From positions 1 through 64,000 of the forward strand of contig JBBDXW010000055.1 in the NCBI GenBank assembly GCA_040902105.1: a DNA stretch of 64,000 nucleotides, given 5' to 3'. The notes beneath the pieces are model-generated. The model searched no databases and was not told the DNA's origin. It saw only the letters and a list, made by a program, of their open reading frames with translations. Made by a program: the position numbers and the translations under genes. Numbering within the stretch: the stretch's first letter is position 1; each line of letters opens with the position of its first letter. This DNA comes from IDS-8 sp040902105 (GTDB lineage Bacteria; Pseudomonadota; Gammaproteobacteria; Steroidobacterales; Woeseiaceae). This document shows positions 53,218-60,869 of the stretch, piece by piece.

Positions 53218-54762
53218 CTATAGCTGATCGATGCCGGCGGACTTGACGCTGGTGCTCGTCACGTCTTCTCGTCTGGACGTGAGAAAGGGTGGCGGCAGCA
53301 TCGTCTCGGTACATTCGATGCTCAGGTTCTCGGCCGAGCCGTGACCGTAAAAGTCGAGCATGATCTCGTCGAGACACTCGACGTTCGTCAACCCGTCAGG
53401 CAAGTGTGCCATGTGGCGAACCACAACTTGCCTGCTCCTGGACAAGTGACGAGCGACTTCCTCGCCCCACGCGGGCGGTGTCACCGGGTCCATGTAACCC
53501 GAGATAATCAGGGTCGGAATATCGGAAGCGACCGGTTCGTGGTAAACCTCCGGGAGTTCCGCTTTCGGCCAGTGCTCGCAGGCCCGCCGTTGTTGAACGA
53601 CCCGATAATCCTTAAAAAACGTTCCTACCGAAAGCCGGCTGGCCTCATTCGGCTCAATACGGATGACATCTTCCGAACAGGTTACCGACAGATACAGGCC
53701 GTCGGCGATGAATCCCGGCACGGCGGGCGTCTCAGGGATGACCCGTTCAAGAAACGGTGAGAAATCGCCCTCCGATGCCCGGTGCACGAGGAAGGGAATC
53801 TCTCGTGCTCCCTGCGGCGTGTACATCATGCTGCGGAGCTTCTCCGCAAAAACCAGGCGTTCAATGTCGAGCATCTGACTCTGCTCTTCCAGCCGGGCGA
53901 AACTGACGCGCGCAGGTGCGTCATCGAGCCGCTCGAGCAGTTCGGCCCATTCGCTGCGGATATCCGGAAAGGCGCTGCTGCAGGACAAATCTGCTTCGCA
54001 CTGGTCCAGCAACAGATCCATGACTCGCTGGCCCGAAGCAGCATGATAAAGTGGCATCTTTGCGTCCACAGATATCACACCCCACAGGACCGTGCTACGA
54101 ACGCGCTCAGGGAACATCCGCATATACACGAGCGCAAGGCGCGTGCCGTAAGACAGACCAAACAGGTCGATCCGGTCGTAGCCGAGCGTCTCTCTCACCT
54201 GATCGAGGTCATTGGCGGCGACGGAGGTGGTATACAGAGTAAGGTCTGCCTTCTTCTCCAGCTCCTCCCGGCACGCCAGTACCGCCTTTACGGGATACAT
54301 CTCCTGCAGGTAGCTTTGCGGCTCGCCGTCGTATTGCTCCAGGTCCGGGCAGTGAAGCGGATTGGATGCGCCCGTCCCCCGCTGATCCACGAGCACGATG
54401 TCGCGATCCTGGCGATAACCTGCGCCGAAGGTCGCATAGAAATGAGCTGCGTGAGTTGCGGCCACGCCGGGACCGCCATCAAGATGGAACAGGGGAGCGC
54501 TTCGCTGTTTCTCATCGCGTGCGGGCAGAACGACAATATTCAGGCCAATGTTACGCCCTGAACGGGTTTGCCGATTCTCGTAGACCGTGAGTTTGCCGCA
54601 CAGCAATTCTTCCTCGATTCCTGCGATCCGACACGGGTGCAACAGTCCCTCATTCGCCGACAGCTCGCTGCCATCGTCTGCGTAAGCGCCGCGGAGCGCC
54701 AGTAACAGGATCGCTGCAGTGCAAAAGAACCCCAGGGAGCTTCTGCACAGGTCCTGATTCAA
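53218..54762 (-). CDS. Exported alpha/beta hydrolase, TAP-type (proline iminopeptidase-like)
   Basis: A 514-residue exported hydrolase. A TTG start at 54762 gives a signal peptide (LGFFCTAAILLLALRGAYA); an ATG further upstream would lie in a REP element. Motifs are HLDGGPGVAATH (oxyanion), the nucleophile GLSYGTRLAL, aspartate in ISGYMDPVTPP and histidine in RHMAHLPDG, with a TAP-like C-terminal domain. Homologues include tripeptidyl aminopeptidases and proline iminopeptidase-like enzymes; it may degrade peptides alongside the S9 peptidases. Start codon uncertain. Confidence 0.85.
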   Translation of the reverse strand: MNQDLCRSSLGFFCTAAILLLALRGAYADDGSELSANEGLLHPCRIAGIEEELLCGKLTVYENRQTRSGRNIGLNIVVLPARDEKQRSAPLFHLDGGPGVAATHAAHFYATFGAGYRQDRDIVLVDQRGTGASNPLHCPDLEQYDGEPQSYLQEMYPVKAVLACREELEKKADLTLYTTSVAANDLDQVRETLGYDRIDLFGLSYGTRLALVYMRMFPERVRSTVLWGVISVDAKMPLYHAASGQRVMDLLLDQCEADLSCSSAFPDIRSEWAELLERLDDAPARVSFARLEEQSQMLDIERLVFAEKLRSMMYTPQGAREIPFLVHRASEGDFSPFLERVIPETPAVPGFIADGLYLSVTCSEDVIRIEPNEASRLSVGTFFKDYRVVQQRRACEHWPKAELPEVYHEPVASDIPTLIISGYMDPVTPPAWGEEVARHLSRSRQVVVRHMAHLPDGLTNVECLDEIMLDFYGHGSAENLSIECTETMLPPPFLTSRREDVTSTSVKSAGIDQL

Positions 54763-54861
54763 GTGCTGTAGGAGCCCGCCATTGCGGGCGACCTGTGCGG
54801 CATTTGGCGAAGGCGGTGGTCGCCCGCAATGGCGGGCTCCTACACCGCTTGAATCAGGACT
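54751..54861. repeat. REP-like inverted repeat pair, family A, with extended stem
   Basis: Two inverted copies of the CGCCCGCAATGGCGGGC element around a 32-base loop (GACCTGTGCGGCATTTGGCG...). The pairing extends outward through GTCCTGATTCAAG and its complement, so the stem is longer than the REP core. It overlaps the 5' end of the alpha/beta hydrolase. Confidence 0.9.
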
Positions 54862-54877
54862 TGACATCGTCGTGCGC

Positions 54878-55243
54878 TCAGATCCAGACGTCGTTTTGAG
54901 CGGTGCGTTCGCTTTCCTCGTGGCCCGTATTTTTCACGCCGCGAGGTTCAATGAGGAGAATGTTGACGTCATCTTCTGCAAATGGCTTGTGCTCCACGCC
55001 CTTCGGAACGACGTACATTTCGCCTTTGCCCAGGTTGACGTGGCCGTCCCTGAAATCGATTCTCAGATTCCCATCCAGAACGATGAATGTCTCGTCGGTG
55101 TCCTTGTGATCATGCCAGATGAACTCGCCTTTGATCTTGACGACCTTGAACTGATAGTCGTTCATCTCGGCGATGACTTTTGGAGCCCAATGGTCATCGA
55201 CGAGGCCGAGCTTCTTGGAGAAATTGATCGCCTTGTATTTCAT
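54878..55243 (-). CDS. Cupin domain protein (mannose-6-phosphate isomerase-like)
   Basis: A 121-residue single-domain cupin with both metal motifs: HDHKDTDETFIVLDG (histidines and glutamate of motif 1) and PKGVEHKPFAEDDVNILL (motif 2). Start at 55243 preceded by AAGGAG in the sequence CAAGGAGTGCCC. It may bind a metal and a small ligand or sugar. It lies between two near-identical inverted REP elements. Confidence 0.85.
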   Translation of the reverse strand: MKYKAINFSKKLGLVDDHWAPKVIAEMNDYQFKVVKIKGEFIWHDHKDTDETFIVLDGNLRIDFRDGHVNLGKGEMYVVPKGVEHKPFAEDDVNILLIEPRGVKNTGHEESERTAQNDVWI

Positions 55244-55246
55244 GGG

Positions 55247-55332
55247 CACTCCTTGCAGGAGGCCGCCATTGCGGGCGACCACCGCCTTCGCCAAATGCCG
55301 CGCAGGTCGCCCGCAATGGCGGGCTCCTACAA
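55247..55332. repeat. REP-like inverted repeat pair, family A, inverted copy of 54751-54861
   Basis: Its loop (GACCACCGCCTTCGCCAAAT...) is the reverse complement of the loop in the 54751-54861 element with one mismatch in 32 bases, so the two elements are inverted copies of one unit enclosing the cupin gene. Confidence 0.9.
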
Positions 55333-56466
55333 CTCGCCGTCAGTGATGGTAACTACATCGTCGCTGTAGTGTCCGTTGAAGCGGGTGCGGCCGGAGAGAC
55401 TGTATGCTCCGATGCTGCCGAATTCCAGGTAGTCGCCGGGCCTGATCTCGTCGGGGAGCTCGACTTCTCCGGGCAGCACGTCCGTTCCATCGCACGTCGG
55501 GCCGTACAGCTTGAACCGGTGCAGGTTGCCGCGCAGTTCGCTTCCGTCCCGGTATGCTCTGACCGGGTAACGGTCGTGGCCGCGAAACCGCAGTTCCCAG
55601 AAAATTCCGTACATGCCGTCGTTGACATATAAGCGTTCGTCCTTGCGCAGTAGCACCTCGACGACCGCCGACAGTCCCGGCGCTGCCAGGGCGCGACCCG
55701 GCTCCCCGAGGATCTCGCCGTCTTCCGACAGCGGCAGCGTCGCCGCCGATTCCGAGATCCGCTCGAAATAGTCGGAGAGCGGCGGCACCGGAAAACCCGG
55801 ATACGATTTTGCAAACCCTCCGCCGATGTCGACCAGCCGCACGCGGAAGGGCAACTCTCGCAATACGCCTGCCGCCAGTTCGATCGCATACGAATAGGCT
55901 TCGGGGTCGATCACCGCGGAACCGACGTTGAACGCGAGCGCGGGCTCCGCGCCCTGCTCCGTGATGTGCTGCAGCAAATCCGGCACTTCGGCCGGCGGCG
56001 CGCCGAATTTCGACGACAGGTCCTGCATCGCCGATTGATGGTGCGCTGCCATCCTGGCGAACACGACCGCGCGGCTCATGTCGATTTCATCCGCCAGCGG
56101 TTTCAGGCCGCTCGAATGGTCGATCATGAAATGCCGTACCCCGAACACACGTTGTGCTTCGCGCGCCGCACCGCGCAGCCGCACCGGCACCATGAAGTAG
56201 GCGGTGGCGTCCTTGCACACCGATCGAACCTGCGCGATTTCCGGCACGGACGCACAATCGAAATGCCTGATGCCCGCCGTATAGAGCAAACGGATCACCT
56301 CAGGATGATCGTTGGCCTTGACCGCGTAGAGAACTCGTCCAGGAAATCCCGCGAGGAACTCCTTCGCCGTTTGTCTGTAAGTCCGTTGATAGATGCAGTA
56401 AACCGGTGCTGCAGGCCGCCGGCTGCGCAGCATGCTTGCGACGCTTGCGAAGTGCGGGGTGGTCAT
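55327..56466 (-). CDS. Type III PLP decarboxylase (ornithine/lysine decarboxylase-like)
   Basis: A 379-residue fold III pyridoxal-phosphate enzyme. The PLP lysine is in RVLYAVKAND near residue 50, and SSKFG (LSSKFGAPPAE), GEPGRALAAPG and the C-terminal active-site loop YGPTCDGTDVL match ornithine decarboxylases. The C-terminus is FNGHYSDDVVTI. It may make putrescine or cadaverine. Start at 56466 is preferred; upstream is interrupted by the scaffold gap, so the N-terminus is not fully proven. The deacetylase and acetyltransferase genes beyond the gap are on the same strand. Confidence 0.88.
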   Translation of the reverse strand: MTTPHFASVASMLRSRRPAAPVYCIYQRTYRQTAKEFLAGFPGRVLYAVKANDHPEVIRLLYTAGIRHFDCASVPEIAQVRSVCKDATAYFMVPVRLRGAAREAQRVFGVRHFMIDHSSGLKPLADEIDMSRAVVFARMAAHHQSAMQDLSSKFGAPPAEVPDLLQHITEQGAEPALAFNVGSAVIDPEAYSYAIELAAGVLRELPFRVRLVDIGGGFAKSYPGFPVPPLSDYFERISESAATLPLSEDGEILGEPGRALAAPGLSAVVEVLLRKDERLYVNDGMYGIFWELRFRGHDRYPVRAYRDGSELRGNLHRFKLYGPTCDGTDVLPGEVELPDEIRPGDYLEFGSIGAYSLSGRTRFNGHYSDDVVTITDGEL

Positions 56467-56498
56467 GCGGGTTGCTTCATTTTGTATCTGGTCCGCGT

Positions 56499-56618
56499 GC
56501 GGGCGANNNNNNNNNNNNNNNNNNNNNNNNNNNNNNNNNNNNNNNNNNNNNNNNNNNNNNNNNNNNNNNNNNNNNNNNNNNNNNNNNNNNNNNNNNNNNN
56601 NNNNNNTGCGGGCGACTC
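56499..56618. repeat. Family A repeat interrupted by the scaffold gap
   Basis: CGTGCGGGCGA before the gap and TGCGGGCGAC after it are pieces of the family A element, so the assembly broke inside a repeat. Confidence 0.75.
56507..56606. other. Scaffold gap (100 N)
   Basis: A run of exactly 100 unknown bases, the conventional size for a gap of unknown length. Confidence 0.99.
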
Positions 56619-56627
56619 CGTTCACAA

Positions 56628-57662
56628 TCATGGCGAGCCGTGTTTATCCATGAACGCCCGAAGAAACGACGCAAGGTTGTCGCCGAGCGCATCACACAGG
56701 TATCCGCCTTCCTGCACGATCAATGTCGGCAGCTGTAACGTCGCAATCATCGCCGCGATACGCGCAAAACCGCCCGTCGTGATCGCAAATCCATGGAACG
56801 GATCGCCTTCGAACGCGTCGAGCCCCAGCGCGACCACCAGTGCTCCCGGCGAAAACGCGCGGACGCGCATGAGCGCCCGCTCCAGCGCCTGCAGATAATC
56901 GTCGTCATTCGTGCCGCGCGGCAGCGGCAGGTTGTAATTGACGCCAAGCCCGGCGCCCCTTCCGCGCTCCGCCGCGTGACCCCAGAAGAACGGATAAAAG
57001 CGCATCGGGTCGGCGTGAATCGATATCGTCAGTACATCCGCACGATCGTAAAAAATCTCTTGCGTGCCGTTACCGTGATGGACGTCCACATCGAGGATCG
57101 CAACACGCGCGTAACGCGAACGCAGAACTTCCGCCCCGATCGCGGTGTTGTTCAGATAGCAGAAACCGCCCGCGAGGTCTTTCGACGCGTGGTGACCCGG
57201 CGGCCTCGCAAGCGCATAGCAGGAACTTTCGCCCTGCAGAATTTCGTTCGCTGCCTGCACCGCGGTCATCGCGCTCCAGCGCGCGCTGCCCCAGGTGTCC
57301 GCTGAAATCGGGCAGGCGCTGTCGCAGACGTGATAGCCCACCTGCCCCACCGCGGACATTGGATAGGTTCCGCCGCGGCGGTCCGGATGTATGTTCGGCA
57401 TCACCTCCGCCGAAGCATCGGGAATGCGCTGCCAGCGTGCGTAAATGTGCTGCAGGAACTGGAGATATTCCGGCGTGTGCACCGCGGCGATCGGTCCGTC
57501 GCCGAAGTCGTCCGGCTCCTTGTGCGTGAGCCCGGCCGACAGTGCCGCCGCCAGCAGGCGATCGGCGCGCTCCGGCACTTCCGGATTCGGCTGCGGCGCG
57601 CCCGATGACAGGAAAGTTTTCGGATAGTGCTTCTTCTGCGCCGCGGAAAAGATGACGTTCAC
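56628..57662 (-). CDS. Histone-deacetylase-family acetylpolyamine amidohydrolase-like enzyme
   Basis: A 344-residue zinc deacetylase. The catalytic His-His pair is in ARPPGHHA, followed by FCYLNN and the metal-binding DVDVHHGNGTQ, a second metal residue near SIHADPMRFYPF and a GGYLCDALG catalytic tyrosine. Proteins of this type deacetylate acetylputrescine, acetylspermidine or other acylated amines. It overlaps the acetyltransferase gene by four bases upstream, and the decarboxylase lies downstream across the gap, so a polyamine role is likely. Confidence 0.88.
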   Translation of the reverse strand: MNVIFSAAQKKHYPKTFLSSGAPQPNPEVPERADRLLAAALSAGLTHKEPDDFGDGPIAAVHTPEYLQFLQHIYARWQRIPDASAEVMPNIHPDRRGGTYPMSAVGQVGYHVCDSACPISADTWGSARWSAMTAVQAANEILQGESSCYALARPPGHHASKDLAGGFCYLNNTAIGAEVLRSRYARVAILDVDVHHGNGTQEIFYDRADVLTISIHADPMRFYPFFWGHAAERGRGAGLGVNYNLPLPRGTNDDDYLQALERALMRVRAFSPGALVVALGLDAFEGDPFHGFAITTGGFARIAAMIATLQLPTLIVQEGGYLCDALGDNLASFLRAFMDKHGSP

Positions 57663-58189
57663 AGGCCAGTCCCTTTGGCGTACGGGCCGCGAGCGAGCCG
57701 TTCAAACGCCGGCCCTACGGCCTGGTAAATGCATTCGTCGTCGGACTCCGACAGCCCGATCGCCCGGTAGAATTCCTGCGAGGCCGTATTCGCTTTGCCG
57801 ACCGACAATCTCAGCCAGGTTGCGCCGCGTGCTTTTGCGAGCCGGACAGTTTCCGCGATGAGCCGGCGCCCGAGGCCGCTGCCGCGCGTCTCGTCCGCCA
57901 CGAAAAGGTCCTGCACGTAGACGCCCACCTCGCCGCGCCATGAGGAAAAACTGTAGAAGAACAGGGAAAGGCCGAGCGGCGCGCCCGCACGCTCTGCAAT
58001 GAGCGCCTGGAATGCCGGTTGTTCACCGGACCCGTGACGCAGAAAATTCTCGGGTTTGCTGGTGACTTTCTGGCGCAGGCCGGTGGCCTTTGCGAGACCG
58101 ACGATCAGCGCGTGAATCCTTTCGGCATCCTGCGCCGTCGCCAGTCGGATGACGATGTCGGCTGCGTTGTCAACGCTAGCATTCGTCAT
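57659..58189 (-). CDS. GNAT acetyltransferase, diamine/spermidine N-acetyltransferase (SSAT)-like
   Basis: A 176-residue GCN5-type acetyltransferase using acetyl-CoA. The family core VYVQDLFVADETRGSGLGRR contains the Q/R-x-x-G-x-G/A acetyl-CoA loop (RGSGLG), and the later SVGKANTASQEFYRAIG matches SSAT-type proteins. The pattern suggests acetylation of small amines. Its stop overlaps the start of the deacetylase, so acetylation and deacetylation genes are coupled. Confidence 0.85.
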   Translation of the reverse strand: MTNASVDNAADIVIRLATAQDAERIHALIVGLAKATGLRQKVTSKPENFLRHGSGEQPAFQALIAERAGAPLGLSLFFYSFSSWRGEVGVYVQDLFVADETRGSGLGRRLIAETVRLAKARGATWLRLSVGKANTASQEFYRAIGLSESDDECIYQAVGPAFERLARGPYAKGTGL

Positions 58190-58199
58190 GAATCGCGCC

Positions 58200-58342
58200 G
58201 TGTAGGAGCCCTGCCATTGCGGGCGACCTGGAAAAGGGGACAGTGACCTTTTTCCTCCTCGAGGCTCACAATCTTCCCCGCACGTCGCCGAAAAAGGTCA
58301 CTGTCCCCTTTTCCAGGTCGCCCGCAAATGGCGGCTCCTACA
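58200..58342. repeat. Nested palindrome: family D inside family A
   Basis: The outer arms are family A (CCTGCCATTGCGGGCGACCT and AGGTCGCCCGCAAATGGCGG). Inside these lie AAAAGGGGACAGTGACC and its inverted copy, around a 36-base loop. Two unrelated repeat families have thus been joined into a single larger hairpin, 11 bases upstream of the acetyltransferase start codon. Confidence 0.92.
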
Positions 58343-58364
58343 GCACCCTCTGCAGAACCAGAGA

Positions 58365-59294
58365 TCAAAAATTCACCTTGTCTGCGCCCTTCAACTCGAG
58401 AATCTCGCGGGCCTCGGCAGGCGTTGCGATCTCGTAGCCGAGCTCGTCCAGGATCGCGCGAATTTTTGTCACCTGTTCCGCGTTGTTCTTCGCGAGCTGC
58501 CTGCGCCCGATCAGCAGGCTGTCTTCCAGCCCGACGCGAACGTTACCGCCGAGAATGGCGCCCATCGTCGCCAGCGGAATCTGCAGGCGGCCGGCACAAA
58601 GAACCGAGAAGCGATAGTCATCGCCGAGCAGTCGGTCCGCGGTCGCCTTCATGTGCATGAGGTTTTCCGGCGCGGCATCGATGCCGCCGAGCACGCCCAG
58701 TACGAACTGCACGAACAGCGGCCTCCGGATCAGGCCCTCGCGCAGGTAAAAGGCAAGCGTCTGGATATGTCCGACGTCATAACATTCGAATTCGAAGCGC
58801 GTGCCGTAGCCGTCGCCCAGTTGATGAAAGATCTGCTCGATGTCGGCGAACGTGTTCCTGAATGCGACCTCCCGGGTTGCGTCGAGCAGTTTCGGTTCCC
58901 AGTCGTACTTCCATTCCGCATAGCGTTTCTTCATCGGGAACAGGCCGAAGTTCATCGTGCCCATGTTGAGCGACGCCATCTCCGGCTGCGCGAGGTTCGG
59001 CGCGGCGAGCCGTTCCTCCAGGGTCATCAGCGAACTGCCGCCGGTCGTGATGTTGATGACGGCATCGCACTCATTCTTTATGCGCGGCAGAAACTGCATG
59101 AATACGGCCGGGTCGGCGGTGGGCTGGCCTGTCTCGGGATTGCGCGCGTGCAAGTGAAGGATAGCCGCGCCCGCGCCGGCCGCCTCGACCGCCTGCCGGG
59201 CAATCTCGTCCGGCGTCACCGGAAGATACGGGCTCATCGTCGGCGTGTGAATAGAGCCCGTGACCGCGCAGGTGATGATGACCTTGCGGCTCAT
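58365..59294 (-). CDS. BKACE family enzyme (beta-keto acid cleavage, DUF849)
   Basis: A 309-residue TIM-barrel enzyme of the DUF849/BKACE family, which uses acetyl-CoA and a zinc ion to cleave beta-keto acids such as 3-keto-5-aminohexanoate. Zinc ligands appear in AILHLHARNP (HxH), and the conserved GGNVRVGLEDSL near the C-terminus supplies a glutamate. The start overlaps the aminotransferase stop by one base. The partner aminotransferase and nearby decarboxylase suggest a role in amine or lysine catabolism, but the substrate is unknown. Confidence 0.92.
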   Translation of the reverse strand: MSRKVIITCAVTGSIHTPTMSPYLPVTPDEIARQAVEAAGAGAAILHLHARNPETGQPTADPAVFMQFLPRIKNECDAVINITTGGSSLMTLEERLAAPNLAQPEMASLNMGTMNFGLFPMKKRYAEWKYDWEPKLLDATREVAFRNTFADIEQIFHQLGDGYGTRFEFECYDVGHIQTLAFYLREGLIRRPLFVQFVLGVLGGIDAAPENLMHMKATADRLLGDDYRFSVLCAGRLQIPLATMGAILGGNVRVGLEDSLLIGRRQLAKNNAEQVTKIRAILDELGYEIATPAEAREILELKGADKVNF

Positions 59295-60664
59295 CAGGCT
59301 GCAACTTCCTTGTTGACCGGGAGGCGGGCGGATTTGGCAAAAGCATCGAGACTCGCGATAAGCAGTTCCATGAGTTCGCCGATCTGCGCATCGGTGATGA
59401 TCAGTGGCGGGCAGACCATGAAATGATCGCCGACGATCCCGCCGCGCGTGCGTCGCGAATAGATGATGAGTCCGCGCCGGTACGCTTCGTCGACCAGCGC
59501 GAGATGCGCATTCAGCGCAGGATCGAGCGGCTGCATCGACTCACGGTCCTTTACCAGCTCGAACGCGAGTAACAGTCCCTTTCCTCTCACATCGCCGATG
59601 AAAGGGTATCGGTTCATGAGACCGCTCAGATGCGCGCGCAGCTTGCGCCCCTGCCGTTCCGCGTTCTCGACCAGCTTGTGGTCGAGCAATTCCTGCAACA
59701 CGGCGAGCCCGGCGGAGCATGCGAGCGGATTGCCTGCATAGGTGTAGCCGTGCGCGAAACCGCCGCCGTTCAGCACCGCAGTGACGATGCGACGGTGCGC
59801 AGCCATCGCGCCGAGCGGCGCGTAACCGGCACCGAAGCCCTTGGCTACGGCGACGATGTCGGGCTTCAGGTCCCACCACTCCGAAGCGAGAAAGCGGCCG
59901 GTGCGTCCGGCGCCGGTCATGACCTCGTCCGCGATCAGCAGGATGCCGTACTCCTTGCAGATCTCCTGGATCCGCGCGAACCAGGAGTCCGGCGGGACCA
60001 GCGCGCCCGTCGAGGCGCCGCCGACCGGTTCCATGATGAACGCGAGAACCGTTTCCGGATCCTGGCGGATGATTTCATCGCGCAGGTACTCGGCATAGCG
60101 CAGCCCGCGCGCTTCGTGACTCATCTTGTCGCGATCGAGATAACAGGTCGCCGCCGGAATCTTCGGCATCACCCGGATCATGTCGCGAAACGGCTCGACG
60201 AACTGCTGCATGCCGGTCACCGCCGCCGCGCCAAGCGTAGAGCCGTGATACGACGGAAAAAGCGAAATGACTTTCCAGCGGCGCACCTGCCCTGTGACCA
60301 CCGCATACTGACGCGCCAGCTTGAGGCAGCTTTCGATCGCTTCGGAGCCGCCTGAGACGAAAAAGATGCGGTCGAGGCCGGGAGGCATCAGCGATGCCAT
60401 CCGCGACGCAAGATCCTCGGCCGGATCGTTTTCGAAATGCAGCCGGTAGGCGAACGTCGATTTGTCCATCTGCCGTTTCATCGCGGCAAGGACGCGCGGA
60501 TTGGAGTGACCGATGTTCGACACCATCGCGCCGCTCGAACCGTCGAGGTAGCGCTTGCCGTGGACATCCCAGAGATAAATGCCTTCGGCGCGGTCGAGCC
60601 GCGGACGGCGGCTGTCCTGCTGGTAAAAGAGATGGCTCTCGGTGATCTCTTCCGCTTGGCGCAT
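59294..60664 (-). CDS. Class III aminotransferase
   Basis: A 456-residue PLP aminotransferase of fold type I, subgroup III. The catalytic lysine is in DIVAVAKGFGAGYAPLGAM and the preceding LLIADEVMTGAGRTG carries the PLP aspartate. Such enzymes transaminate omega-amino acids, diamines or polyamines. It is the first gene of an operon with BKACE and probably provides its substrate. The upstream region contains a long REP-based palindrome. Confidence 0.92.
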   Translation of the reverse strand: MRQAEEITESHLFYQQDSRRPRLDRAEGIYLWDVHGKRYLDGSSGAMVSNIGHSNPRVLAAMKRQMDKSTFAYRLHFENDPAEDLASRMASLMPPGLDRIFFVSGGSEAIESCLKLARQYAVVTGQVRRWKVISLFPSYHGSTLGAAAVTGMQQFVEPFRDMIRVMPKIPAATCYLDRDKMSHEARGLRYAEYLRDEIIRQDPETVLAFIMEPVGGASTGALVPPDSWFARIQEICKEYGILLIADEVMTGAGRTGRFLASEWWDLKPDIVAVAKGFGAGYAPLGAMAAHRRIVTAVLNGGGFAHGYTYAGNPLACSAGLAVLQELLDHKLVENAERQGRKLRAHLSGLMNRYPFIGDVRGKGLLLAFELVKDRESMQPLDPALNAHLALVDEAYRRGLIIYSRRTRGGIVGDHFMVCPPLIITDAQIGELMELLIASLDAFAKSARLPVNKEVAA

Positions 60665-60727
60665 AGACGTCTACTCAGTTCGGCTGACGGCAAATCATAC
60701 GCCGGTTACCGCGCCCCCGGGGGCTAG

Positions 60728-60857
60728 GGAAGCTCTGCACAAGTCATGATCGAAGCGACTGTAGGACCCCGCCATGCGGGCGACCCATCCGCTTCGCCAG
60801 TCGCCGCGCGGGTCGCCCGCAATGGCGGGCTCCTACAGTGACTTGTGCAGAGTTTCC
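60728..60857. repeat. REP-like inverted repeat, family A, with long extended stem
   Basis: The central REP pair (CCCCGCCATGCGGGCGACCC and CGCCCGCAATGGCGGGC) is flanked by matched GGAAGCTCTGCACAAGTCA and TGACTTGTGCAGAGTTTCC. The loop resembles that of the two elements around the cupin gene. It lies between the convergently placed ends of operons and the S9 peptidase stop. Confidence 0.9.
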
Positions 60858-60869
60858 GTAGTGCTGCCG

